Assembly (NCBI RefSeq): GCF_900111905.1
Contig: NZ_FOKM01000001.1
Location: forward strand, 1-64,000
Source: Rhizobium sp. NFR07
Lineage (GTDB): Bacteria; Pseudomonadota; Alphaproteobacteria; Rhizobiales; Rhizobiaceae
Direction: 5' to 3'
Length of the DNA: 64,000 nucleotides
The notes under the pieces were generated by a model, which did not search any database, had not been told where the DNA came from, and saw only the letters and a program-made list of their open reading frames with translations. Below, in pieces: positions 44,866 to 53,418 of the stretch. Position 1 is the first letter of the stretch. Every line of letters starts with the position of its first letter. The translations under genes and the position numbers were made by a program.

Positions 44866-46629
44866 CTATCTCGAAGCCGCCGGTCCGCTAAGCGGCTCGG
44901 GAACCGGGCGAATGTGCAGGTGGGCCTTGCCAGACATGGCATCTCCCTGAACCTGCTCGGATAGCCGCTCATTGTCCCTCTGGCGAACGTCTTCGGCGGC
45001 TTCCTCCACATCCATTTCAGCGTAACCCAATGCCCGCAGGCCCTCCGCTCCCATAAGATAGGCGGATTCGACCGTCTCGCGGATCTGGTAGTCCACGCCG
45101 GCGCGGATCAGGTCCACCGCATGGCCGCGATCATAGCTTCGCACAAGTATCTTCGCCTGAGGGAATTCATGCTGCACCAACTCAACGATCTGCATGGCGG
45201 CTTTCGGGTCGTTGATACAGATCATCAGCGCTTCGGCGGAGCCCGCACCGGAGTGGCGCAGCGTGTCGAGCCGCGTACCGTCCCCGAAAAAGACCTTGAA
45301 CCCAAACCGGCCCGCCTCACGAATGCGGTCCGGATTCATATCGATGACGGAGAGACCGACGCCTTTGGACAGAAGCAGCTGTGAGGCGATCTGGCCAAAG
45401 CGACCGAAACCGATGATGAGGACCCGGCCGGCCAGGTCCCTGGCCACCTCAACGCCATCCATCGACGCCTCGCCGCGCAGCAACCGCTCCGCCGCGATCA
45501 TGAGCAGCGGCGTCAGGGCCATGGAAAAGATCACGACGGTCGTGAACAGTGCATTTTCGCGCGCATCGATCACGCCGCCGGTCGTCGCTGCGGCATACAG
45601 CACGAAGGCAAATTCACCGCCCTGCAGGAACATCGAGGTACGATGCAACGCGTCGTGACCGGAGGTGCCGAACAGGCGCGCGACGGCATAGACCACCGCC
45701 CCCTTCGCGATGGTGAACGCGGCAAGCATGAACAATAGAAGCCACCATTCAGCGGCAACGACGGAAAGGTCGAGCGACATGCCGACAGCCATGAAGAACA
45801 GGCCCATCAGCAGGCCGCGAAACGGCTCTATGTCGCTTTCGATCTGGTGGCGGTAGCTGGAACTCGACAGCATTACCCCTGCCAGGAACGCGCCCATTGC
45901 CATGGAAAGACCGGCGCCGGCCATCAGCAAGGCCGCTCCAAGAACTACCAGCAGCGCGCCCGCTGTCATTACCTCGCGCGTCCTTGCGCGCGCCAACAGC
46001 GAAAATAGCGGATTTAGGCCCCATCTGGACACGCCGAGAAGAACCAGCAACGCGCCAAGCGCCAGCAACACATCCATCCAGCCCGACTGCCCCTGCGAAA
46101 GAGGCGACAGGAAGGCGACCACCGCCAGAAGCGGCACGATCATCAGGTCCTCGAAGAGGAGAATGGAGACCGATTTTTGGCCTTCGGCACCAGAAATCTC
46201 GCCGCGATCCTGCAGGACAGACATGATGACGGCCGTCGAGGAGAGGACGAAGCCTGCTCCGGCAACAAAGGCCACGGGGCTAGGCAGGCCAAAGATCAGC
46301 ATGCCCGCCAAGGTCAGGGCCGCCGTGGCTGCAGCTACCTGTACGAGACCCAATCCGAAGATCTGGCCGCGCATGGCCCAGAGCTTGTACGGGCGCAATT
46401 CCAGTCCGATCACGAACAGGAACATCACCACCCCCAGTTCCGAGAAATGCAGAATGGACGACGCATCGGTGAACATGCCCAGTACCGACGGACCGACGAG
46501 CACGCCGGCAGCGAAATAGCCGAGAACCGAACCGAGGCCGAGCCGCCGGAACAAGGGCACCGCAACCACGGCCGCCCCCATCAGGACGATCGCAGGCCCG
46601 ATTGTCTCCCCCAAGCTTGCTTCAGCCAT
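44866..46629 (-). CDS. Kef-type K+/H+ antiporter (CPA2 family) with RCK/TrkA-N domain
   Basis: A 587-residue membrane protein. About twelve helices make up the Na+/H+ exchanger domain (residues 8-385; GSVLGYFAAGVLVGPSVLG, LFEDLMIVPLLA). A cytoplasmic TrkA-N nucleotide-binding domain follows (about 400-520; IIGFGRFGQIASQLLL, then FFGDGTRLDTLRHSGA). Kef systems export potassium and acidify the cytoplasm during electrophile stress; glutathione gating cannot be judged here. A copy of the 19-bp element lies 138 bp upstream. Confidence 0.88.
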   Translation of the reverse strand: MAEASLGETIGPAIVLMGAAVVAVPLFRRLGLGSVLGYFAAGVLVGPSVLGMFTDASSILHFSELGVVMFLFVIGLELRPYKLWAMRGQIFGLGLVQVAAATAALTLAGMLIFGLPSPVAFVAGAGFVLSSTAVIMSVLQDRGEISGAEGQKSVSILLFEDLMIVPLLAVVAFLSPLSQGQSGWMDVLLALGALLVLLGVSRWGLNPLFSLLARARTREVMTAGALLVVLGAALLMAGAGLSMAMGAFLAGVMLSSSSYRHQIESDIEPFRGLLMGLFFMAVGMSLDLSVVAAEWWLLLFMLAAFTIAKGAVVYAVARLFGTSGHDALHRTSMFLQGGEFAFVLYAAATTGGVIDARENALFTTVVIFSMALTPLLMIAAERLLRGEASMDGVEVARDLAGRVLIIGFGRFGQIASQLLLSKGVGLSVIDMNPDRIREAGRFGFKVFFGDGTRLDTLRHSGAGSAEALMICINDPKAAMQIVELVQHEFPQAKILVRSYDRGHAVDLIRAGVDYQIRETVESAYLMGAEGLRALGYAEMDVEEAAEDVRQRDNERLSEQVQGDAMSGKAHLHIRPVPEPLSGPAASR

Positions 46630-46766
46630 GCGTTCTCCCTTCCAATCAAATATGCGTAAGTGGCCGGGCGCCGACCGATATAGCCTTTACCCACCAATCA
46701 GCTTCTCGACCGTGCTTGGTATCGTCGCAGATTCAGCCTGAATAGTCTCCATATTCGCAAAACTCC

Positions 46767-46785
46767 GTCGCAGAAGGTGGAACGC
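46767..46785. promoter_or_regulatory. Shared 19-bp element, copy C (upstream of the Kef gene)
   Basis: GTCGCAGAAGGTGGAACGC keeps all 15 consensus positions of copies A and B (with G at the R position). It is 138-156 bp upstream of the Kef start. A partial direct repeat, CGCAAAA, precedes it at 46756-46762. Confidence 0.5.
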
Positions 46786-46844
46786 CCCCTTGGCTGCATC
46801 GCGACACTCTCCCAACAATCGGCATCATAATGACAGGAGTTAAG

Positions 46845-46916
46845 ATGACCGACCTCACCACCAGGGACGCGGTCACCCGACCTCCGTCGGGCGACCACCG
46901 ACCGCCGCGCTCTTAG
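46845..46916 (+). pseudogene. Short 23-codon ORF, possible 5' remnant of a lost gene
   Basis: It begins MTDLTTRDAVTRPPSGDH and has a good ribosome-binding site (AGGAGTTAAG), but stops after 23 codons, overlapping the end of the SDR gene on the other strand. Either a small peptide gene or a truncated gene whose promoter carried copy C of the 19-bp element. Confidence 0.3.
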
Positions 46917-47653
46917 GAAAGCGCACCGCCATCCACCGTGACGACCGTCCCGGTAATCTGCCGGGCGGCAGGCGTTGCGAGAAAGGCGACCGCGGCTGCG
47001 ACATCGCCCGGCTGATTGAAGCGACCAAGGGGGATGAGGCTACGCTGGTAATCCCCAAACTCTCCGGTCTCGGGATTCGAGTCGGTATTCGTCGATCCCG
47101 GCTGCACGAGATTGACCGTTATGTCCCGAGCACCCAGTTCGCGAGCAAGGCCGCGGTTGAATGCCTGAAGCGCGCCCTTCGTCATGTAGTAGACCGTGCC
47201 GGGTACGCCGACGATACGGTCAGCACCCGCAGAACCGATATTTATGATGCGACCGCCTTGCTTGAGATGAGGGATCGCAGCCTTCGACGCAAGCACCGGC
47301 CCGCGCACGTTAACCGCAAGCAGCGCGTCGAGATCCTCGACAGTGAAATCGGCAATATTGTTATACCGCGCGATAGCGGCATTGTTGACGAGAATGTCGA
47401 GACCACCCAGCGTGCGAACGGCTTCGTCCACGGAGCGCTGTATGGCGTCCGGGTCGGCGCTGTCGGCCTGGATCGCGACGGCACGCCGTCCCTGTCCCTC
47501 GATTTCCCGAACAAGCTGTGCGGCGTTGTCCACCGATCGCTCGTACGTTATCGCGACATCCGCACCCTTCTCGGAGAGCGCGCGTGCGATTGCCGCGCCG
47601 ATGCCCCGCGACCCACCGGTTACGAGAGCATTCTTCCCAGCCAGTTCCTGCAT
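46913..47653 (-). CDS. Short-chain dehydrogenase/reductase (SDR)
   Basis: A 246-residue classical SDR. Cofactor motif TGGSRGIGAA (residues 13-22), NNAA at the usual NNAG position, NIGSAG with the catalytic serine, and the YYMTK catalytic pair. It resembles FabG-like and glucose-dehydrogenase-like reductases with NADP preference (Arg after GGS). It is divergent from an AraC regulator, which probably controls it; the 183-bp gap between them shows no clear operator. Confidence 0.87.
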   Translation of the reverse strand: MQELAGKNALVTGGSRGIGAAIARALSEKGADVAITYERSVDNAAQLVREIEGQGRRAVAIQADSADPDAIQRSVDEAVRTLGGLDILVNNAAIARYNNIADFTVEDLDALLAVNVRGPVLASKAAIPHLKQGGRIINIGSAGADRIVGVPGTVYYMTKGALQAFNRGLARELGARDITVNLVQPGSTNTDSNPETGEFGDYQRSLIPLGRFNQPGDVAAAVAFLATPAARQITGTVVTVDGGALS

Positions 47654-47836
47654 AATTCGAACCCTTTCTATCCCGTATCGCCCGCTGCACAGGCTCGAAG
47701 CTCATTGCTCCTGGTCCCCGCGATCACGGCTGTTTTCCTTCGTCGAGCGTGTAGATAGGCAAAGGCGAGGAGGACGGCATTCCCGATTCTCCCATAGGCT
47801 TGCCTGATTCTTCCAAATCGCTACATTCTCCAGCTA

Positions 47837-48718
47837 ATGGCCGACCTTGTGAAACCAACCGCTCAACTGCTGGACGACGTCGCTCCCTTCGTGGTTCGTC
47901 ATGGAGGGATTGTTGGTGTGCCGACTTCAATTCCCCGCCTGACGCTATGGACGAGCACACGCGCAACCTCACCCACGCCGGCCGTGTTCGAACCCATGTT
48001 CTACGCCGTTCTGCGGGGTACCAAGGTGTTGACAATGGGTGCCAATCGCTTCGAACTGATGGCGGGCGCGTGTGCGACATCGTCCTTCGGCCTGCCCTAT
48101 ATCCACCAGATGACCGGCGCGACGCCCGAGCTTCCTTACATCGGCATCAGTCTTCATCTTGATGTAGGCATGTTGACGCGCGTCATGCTCGATATGCCCA
48201 AACAGGAGGATCGCTGGGCATGCGCGGTTGCGGCCAGTGACCTGAGCGGCCAGCTCGGCGACGCGTTCGCTCGTCTCGTCCGGCTCATCGGCACGCCCGG
48301 CGACGTCGGCATGCTCGCACCGCACTACGAGTTCGAACTCTACTATCGTCTGCTGCAGAGCTCGATGGGCGACACGCTCCGCCAGGTCGGCCAGCGTAAC
48401 GATCGGTTTCAACAGCTCAAAACGGCGGCGGACTGGCTCGCCAGCAACCACAGCGAACCCGTTGTCATCCCCGACCTGGCGGCCTCTTCCGGCATGAGCG
48501 TCACGTCCTTTCACCGGCATTTCAAAGCCGTTACAGGATTTAGCCCCCTTGCCTTCCAGCGGCATATGCGTCTGCTGGAAGCTCGAAAGCTTCTTTCCGC
48601 CGGGAGCACCAATGTGTCGCGCGTGGCCTATGAGGTAGGCTATGCAAGCCCATCGCAATTCAGCCGGGAGTACAAGAGCATGTTTGGCAGCGCGCCGGTA
48701 GTCGACCTGCAACGTTGA
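47837..48718 (+). CDS. AraC-family transcriptional regulator (AraC_N type)
   Basis: A 293-residue regulator. The N-terminal half has the cupin-like AraC_N domain (FEPMFYAVLRGTKVLTMG, YIGISLHLDVGMLTRVMLD). The C-terminal double HTH (about 190-290) includes IPDLAASSGMSVTSFHRHFK and VAYEVGYASPSQFSREYKSM. This subgroup is frequently divergent from a short-chain or aldo/keto dehydrogenase, as here with the SDR gene. The effector is unknown. Confidence 0.88.
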   Translation: MADLVKPTAQLLDDVAPFVVRHGGIVGVPTSIPRLTLWTSTRATSPTPAVFEPMFYAVLRGTKVLTMGANRFELMAGACATSSFGLPYIHQMTGATPELPYIGISLHLDVGMLTRVMLDMPKQEDRWACAVAASDLSGQLGDAFARLVRLIGTPGDVGMLAPHYEFELYYRLLQSSMGDTLRQVGQRNDRFQQLKTAADWLASNHSEPVVIPDLAASSGMSVTSFHRHFKAVTGFSPLAFQRHMRLLEARKLLSAGSTNVSRVAYEVGYASPSQFSREYKSMFGSAPVVDLQR

Positions 48719-48886
48719 TTCCAGAGACGCTGGGCTTCAACGTTCGCCAAGCTACACCGGCCCAAAACCGCGTTTCGGCAGCGATGTGCATCACGGTCTT
48801 ATGATCGCCCTCCGTACGGTAGCGGACATTGATTGCCCCGCGGGTTGGACCAGATTGGTCCCGTTCACTACAGGGAGGAAACAACA

Positions 48887-49078
48887 ATGTCGGAACGACA
48901 TGAATGGATTGCGGACAGGGCCTACAGCCTTTGGGAACACGCCGGACGTCCGGATGGTCAGGATCACGACCATTGGCGGCAAGCCAGCGACGCCTGGGAC
49001 GCAGAGCATCAAGGTCGTTTATCGACGGGTGAAGTCTCTACCGCTCAAACGGATTGGGACGAAGAGAGCGAAGAATAG
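48887..49078 (+). CDS. DUF2934-type small protein
   Basis: A 63-residue hydrophilic, acidic protein. The pattern IADRAYSLWEHAGRPDGQDHDHW matches in spirit the DUF2934 family of short rhizobial proteins; function is unknown. The ATG at 48887 follows AGGGAGGA at ideal spacing, so the longer frame from 48833 is not used. It stands alone, 168 bp after the AraC gene. Confidence 0.75.
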   Translation: MSERHEWIADRAYSLWEHAGRPDGQDHDHWRQASDAWDAEHQGRLSTGEVSTAQTDWDEESEE

Positions 49079-49275
49079 CAGCACTCCACCGCTACCAGCA
49101 TATGCCCGCCGGTCTTCGAACTAAGGGAAGCGTCTGCTTGCGCTGATGGCCATCGCTCTTGGGTCTGTTCCGCTTTTCTTCGGCTACCATACGTGGCGCC
49201 AGGGAATGCGGAATATGGGTTGACGAATGACCATCTTCTTCCCACATCCCGCGGCGACCGGGGCAGAAGGATCAC

Positions 49276-49500
49276 ATGAAGAAATTCCTCGAGACAAGGT
49301 TCGGGCCGACCGAGCTTGCCATCATCGACGCCGCCTTTGCCGAGTGGATGAAGCTGGCGAACATCGAAAGGGGCAGTCCGGAAGCAGAGCTGGCCGCGGC
49401 GATCGTGATCAACCTGTTTCGCGAAGGCAATGACACGATGCCTGCAATCCGAGACGCCATCTCTGCCCATCGCGGCCTCAACGATCTTCGGCACTCCTGA
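49276..49500 (+). CDS. Small hypothetical protein (74 aa)
   Basis: A 74-residue soluble, helical-looking protein (KKFLETRFGPTELAIIDAAF, ending ISAHRGLNDLRHS) with AGAAGGA before the ATG and GC-rich codon use like its neighbours. I do not recognise a family. The 197 bp before it hold only a possible 25-codon hydrophobic peptide without a ribosome-binding site. Confidence 0.55.
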   Translation: MKKFLETRFGPTELAIIDAAFAEWMKLANIERGSPEAELAAAIVINLFREGNDTMPAIRDAISAHRGLNDLRHS

Positions 49501-50209
49501 CGCCGCTTGTAGATCATTCTCAGTCATGAAAAACCGCCATCCCTTCCGCATCACCGCGAAGCCTTTCGCGGTGTGGCTGGGTGATCTTCATTTCAGGGCG
49601 AGACGAGGACGGAGACCTATCCGCGGCAAAAACTGGATAAAAGAAGTGCTTAAGCAAATCTGATTATCAGCGCCGACGTTTCCATCGGCGAAATAATCTC
49701 AGGTCATCCTACAAGACCTTAAAAACCGCTTCCAGCCAAAGACGTCGATAAGAACCCGTTGGCAAAGACGCCGGCGGAAAACACCGAAATGAACAAGGCG
49801 AGCGCTGGACCAAGGTCCTGCAAGCCAACGGCGAGAGCCACCTTTGCTCCCGTGAGCAGTCTTGTCATTCCTGAGCCCATGGCCGAAAGATCCGCAATTT
49901 TCGTGGTTTTCGCCACAGTAATTCTCCGAGCGATGATCGGTTCCATCATCCGTCACAATAAGCATCGGTGATCTCAAAATATTGGAGCGACGGTCCGACA
50001 ATGGCATGTGTGCGTCGAACGTAAACACCTCCGAGCCTGACATAATATCGGCACGCCTTTCCCCATCTCATCGGAACCCATTTGAGCCGCTGGGCAAAGC
50101 GATTGTCCAATAAACGCGGTGCGCTTGGATCGAGGGTTGGAAACAGCAGCACCAAGCCTAGTTCAACAAATACGAATTTTGTCCGCCAGCGATCGATCAG
50201 GAGTATCCG
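49501..50209. other. Long gene-poor region upstream of poxB
   Basis: A 709-bp stretch without a convincing large gene. It contains the short minus-strand ORF listed at 49719-49916. A second minus-strand coding-like stretch (about 49946-50120, with RLKWVPMRWGKACRYYVRLG) has plausible codon use but no clear start, and may be a gene remnant. A 45-codon basic ORF from an ATG near 49526 lacks a ribosome-binding site. The poxB promoter should lie near 50100-50195. Confidence 0.5.
49719..49916 (-). CDS. Putative small membrane protein (65 aa), unrecognised
   Basis: It starts at a GTG with GGAGA at 6-nt spacing. The sequence has a short polar N-terminus and a hydrophobic segment LGPALALFISVFSAGVFANG (about residues 34-53), which suggests one transmembrane helix. 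Family unknown; it may be spurious. Confidence 0.35.
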   Translation of the reverse strand: MAKTTKIADLSAMGSGMTRLLTGAKVALAVGLQDLGPALALFISVFSAGVFANGFLSTSLAGSGF

Positions 50210-51937
50210 ATGAAGCCCAAGGTTGCCGACATATTGACCGAGATTCTGTATTCCGCAGGCGTCAAGAGGATCTATGGTGTGGTCGGAGACAGCCTGAACG
50301 GCCTGACGGAATCCCTTCGTAGACGGGACGACATCGAATGGGTTCATACGCGGCACGAAGAGACCGCCGCGTTTGCCGCTGGTGCGGAAGCCCACCTCAC
50401 AGGCGAACTGGCTGTCTGTGCAGGCAGTTGCGGTCCCGGTAACCTCCACCTCATCAACGGACTGTTCGACTGCCATCGGTCAGGCGTTCCGGTTCTGGCT
50501 ATAGCAGCGCAGATCCCGTCCAATGAAATCGGCCGGGGCTATTTTCAGGAGACCCATCCGGACCAGCTTTTTCGCGAGTGCAGCCACTTTTGCGAACTGG
50601 TCAGCCAACCCGAGCAACTTCCGGCCGTCATGGAATCCGCCATCCGCGCGGCGGTCGGCAAGCGCGGCGTGGCCGTCATCGTCATCCCCGGCGACGTGGC
50701 ACTCGCCGACTTCTCGGCCAAGATTTCCGCGCCCGCCGCACTCAGGCTCGCAAAACCGAGTGTGGTTCCGGCGGCCGAACAGATCGACAGCCTCGTTGAA
50801 CTTCTCAGCGAAAGTTCCAAAGTCACGCTCTTGTGCGGCCGCGGCTGTGAGGGCGCCCATGAACAGCTCTTGGCCTTCGCCTCACGTCTGAAGGCCCCCA
50901 TCGTCCACGCCCTGGGTGGCAAGGAGCATGTCGAATGGGACAATCCTTACGATGTCGGCATGACTGGCCTGATCGGCTTCTCCTCCGGCTACAGGGCGAT
51001 GCTCGAATGCGATACGCTGATCATGCTCGGAACTGATTTTCCTTACCGCCAATTCTATCCGACTGACGCAAAGGTGGTGCAGATCGACATCCGCCCGGAA
51101 AACCTCGGCCGCCGAACTCCGCTCGACCTTGCGATTGTCGGTGACGTCAAGTCCACGCTCAATGCAGTTTTGCTCAGGCTGGAGGAGCGCACCGACGTGA
51201 AGCATCTCGACCGATGCCTGGCGGCTTATCAGAAGGCGAGAGATGGGCTCGACGGGCTTGCAACCGGAAAGGCCGGCGGCACGATCCATCCGCAGTATGT
51301 TGCGCGACTCCTCAGCGAACAGGCGTCGGAAGATGCGGTCTTCACCTTCGATGTCGGCACGCCCACTGTCTGGGCGGCCCGTTATCTGAAGATGAATGGA
51401 AAGCGCCGGCTGATCGGATCGCTTGTCCACGGTTCGATGGCGAACGCGCTGCCCCAGGCGATCGGGGCTCAGGCAGCCTACAAGGATCGGCAGATCATCA
51501 GCATGTCAGGAGATGGCGGCTTTGCTATGCTGATGGGTGATTTCCTGACGCTCACTCAACAGGACCTTCCGGTGAAGGTGATCGTCTTCAACAATTCGTC
51601 GCTCGGCTTCGTCGCCATGGAGATGAAGGCGGCGGGCTATCTCGAGACCGGGACCGACCTCAAGAACCCCGACTTCGCAGCGGTTGCCCGGGCGGCGGGC
51701 GTTCACGCGATACGCGTCGAAGATCCAGCCGAGCTTGGGCGGGGGATAGAAGCCGTCCTGCGCCATCCGGGGCCGGCGCTTCTCGATGTCGTCATCAACC
51801 CTCAGGAGCTCGCGATCCCGCCGAAGATCAAGGCCGCCCAGGTGATGGGAATGAGCCTTTGGGCTGCAAAGGCGGTAATGAATGGGCGAGGTGACGAACT
51901 TCTCGACGTGACCAAGTCGAACTTCTTTTCCCGATGA
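50210..51937 (+). CDS. poxB: Pyruvate oxidase/dehydrogenase (quinone), PoxB type
   Basis: A 575-residue thiamine-diphosphate enzyme. Glu50 in THE/RHEE-type context ([17 protein letters not shown]) activates the cofactor; [13 protein letters not shown] with downstream NNSSLGF is the ThDP-binding motif. The FAD-containing middle domain ([20 protein letters not shown]) fits POX/PoxB rather than acetolactate synthase. PoxB decarboxylates pyruvate to acetate, passing electrons to the quinone pool at the membrane. The ATG follows AGGAG. It is a single gene, often stress- or stationary-phase-induced in other bacteria. Confidence 0.88.
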   Translation: MKPKVADILTEILYSAGVKRIYGVVGDSLNGLTESLRRRDDIEWVHTRHEETAAFAAGAEAHLTGELAVCAGSCGPGNLHLINGLFDCHRSGVPVLAIAAQIPSNEIGRGYFQETHPDQLFRECSHFCELVSQPEQLPAVMESAIRAAVGKRGVAVIVIPGDVALADFSAKISAPAALRLAKPSVVPAAEQIDSLVELLSESSKVTLLCGRGCEGAHEQLLAFASRLKAPIVHALGGKEHVEWDNPYDVGMTGLIGFSSGYRAMLECDTLIMLGTDFPYRQFYPTDAKVVQIDIRPENLGRRTPLDLAIVGDVKSTLNAVLLRLEERTDVKHLDRCLAAYQKARDGLDGLATGKAGGTIHPQYVARLLSEQASEDAVFTFDVGTPTVWAARYLKMNGKRRLIGSLVHGSMANALPQAIGAQAAYKDRQIISMSGDGGFAMLMGDFLTLTQQDLPVKVIVFNNSSLGFVAMEMKAAGYLETGTDLKNPDFAAVARAAGVHAIRVEDPAELGRGIEAVLRHPGPALLDVVINPQELAIPPKIKAAQVMGMSLWAAKAVMNGRGDELLDVTKSNFFSR

Positions 51938-52047
51938 GAACGGAAAACCCTGAGTTTCGCATTCGACGGCGTGACGCAATTGCAGCTCAGTCATGGACCC
52001 GAGGAACAAGCTGAGCATCTTTCGGTTCTCTTACTGAAGGAGGCTTC

Positions 52048-52197
52048 ATGCCATATCTCGCCAACCGCCGTCCGTCCGGATCTCCGCCCCAGCCCGCATC
52101 CTCTCATCGCGGAGCAATTATGACGATCATGTCGCTTGCCATTTTCGTCGCAGTCGTAGCATTCTGCTTTCTCTGGATTGCTGGGCCGCCGGCCTAA
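52048..52197 (+). CDS. Small single-helix membrane protein (49 aa)
   Basis: The sequence has a polar, proline-rich N-terminus (MPYLANRRPSGSPPQPASSH) followed by one strong transmembrane segment (IMTIMSLAIFVAVVAFCFLW) and a short tail, IAGPPA. The ribosome-binding site is near perfect (AAGGAGG, 5-nt spacing), so it is probably translated. Likely topology is N-in. It lies between poxB and the lytic transglycosylase gene on the same strand. I recognise no family. Confidence 0.65.
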   Translation: MPYLANRRPSGSPPQPASSHRGAIMTIMSLAIFVAVVAFCFLWIAGPPA

Positions 52198-52338
52198 CCG
52201 GCGTCCATTCGCACGAGAGTTTGCTGGTCTTCGCGGTCCTTGGTTTGGAGCATTTGCATAGCGACGTTTCGATTGAATGGACCGGCGGAACTCGTCCAAC
52301 AGGCTTGACGCATCCGGCGCATCGAACACGAGTGGAGG

Positions 52339-53283
52339 GTGAGCATTATTCAACGCCTCCGTCCATTTGTGCTTCTGAGGTTTCTCGCCAGTTTTGTGCT
52401 TGTTTTGCCCCCGGATGCGGCAGAAGCAGGCCAGAAGCAGGATGGGGCAACGCAGCCCGACTGCCTCTATCAACGCTCCGCAAACGGAAATCCCTCCCTC
52501 TGCATCCGCAGCGGGACCTTCAATGCGGACCTCTGCCGCACGATCGGCCACTTCGCCGATCAACATGAGCTACCGCCCGCGTTCTTTGCACGGCTCGTTT
52601 GGCGGGAGAGCTTGTTCCGTCCAGAAGCGATCAGCCCCAAGGGAGCAGAAGGGATCGCGCAGTTCATGCCCGGTACAGCGCGACTTCGGGGACTTGCCGA
52701 CAGTTTCGACGTGATCGCAGCGCTTGATGCATCAGCTGCCTATCTCAGAGAACTGAGAGATCGTTACGGCAACTATGGGCTTGCTGCGGCCGCCTATAAC
52801 GCAGGAGAAAATGGTCTTTCCCGCTTTCTTACGACGGGGCGCCTGCCAATCGAAACGAGAGACTATGTTTTTGCCGTCACAGGGAGCACCATTGAGACTT
52901 GGCGCGACACGCCTCCCGAGAACGTCGCTCCGGAGCTCGATCCTGCCCGCCCGTTTCAGGAAGCATGCACCACCCTGGCAGACACCCGCCAGATGAACGA
53001 ACCCGTTTTCGTCGGATCGGCCGACTGGGCCCCATGGGGCGTCCAACTTGCGGCCCATCACCGACCTGCCGTCGTTGATCGATTGTTTACCCTTGCGGTC
53101 AGCCGACTGCCTAAACCGCTGAATTCCGAACGAGCGCTCATCGTCCGACAACGAGGCGGCAATTTCGGCTACCGGCCACGATACGCGGCACGGATCGGGC
53201 GGGAAACTCGCCAGGCGGCAATCGAACTCTGCACCGCTATCCAGGCCGCCGCGGTTCCATGCACCGTGTTGCGAAATCGGTAA
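52339..53283 (+). CDS. Lytic transglycosylase (SLT domain)
   Basis: A 314-residue peptidoglycan-cleaving enzyme. A signal peptide (about residues 1-30, ending AAEA) precedes an SLT domain with catalytic Glu90 (LVWRESLF), GIAQFMPGTA (105-114) and AAYNAGENG. A conserved C-terminal region (QTRQ-like helices, about 210-310) with cysteines follows; its role is unknown. The GTG start sits directly behind GGAGG, closer than ideal, but no better start was found. Family members serve cell-wall remodelling or secretion systems; no secretion genes are nearby. Confidence 0.85.
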   Translation: MSIIQRLRPFVLLRFLASFVLVLPPDAAEAGQKQDGATQPDCLYQRSANGNPSLCIRSGTFNADLCRTIGHFADQHELPPAFFARLVWRESLFRPEAISPKGAEGIAQFMPGTARLRGLADSFDVIAALDASAAYLRELRDRYGNYGLAAAAYNAGENGLSRFLTTGRLPIETRDYVFAVTGSTIETWRDTPPENVAPELDPARPFQEACTTLADTRQMNEPVFVGSADWAPWGVQLAAHHRPAVVDRLFTLAVSRLPKPLNSERALIVRQRGGNFGYRPRYAARIGRETRQAAIELCTAIQAAAVPCTVLRNR

Positions 53284-53418
53284 ACCTTCTCCTTTGACCG
53301 CATATTTATCGAAGACAACTCATCGATCCCTCGCAACGCTATTAAGAGCCGTTGATGCCTTCGGAGAACGAATTCGTCGTCGAATGATCGAAGGACGGCA
53401 GGTCAGAACATCAGGCTG

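Noticed and set aside
49146..49223. A 25-codon hydrophobic ORF (MAIALGSVPLFFGYHTW...)
   Set aside because: It has no ribosome-binding site and no support beyond hydrophobicity.
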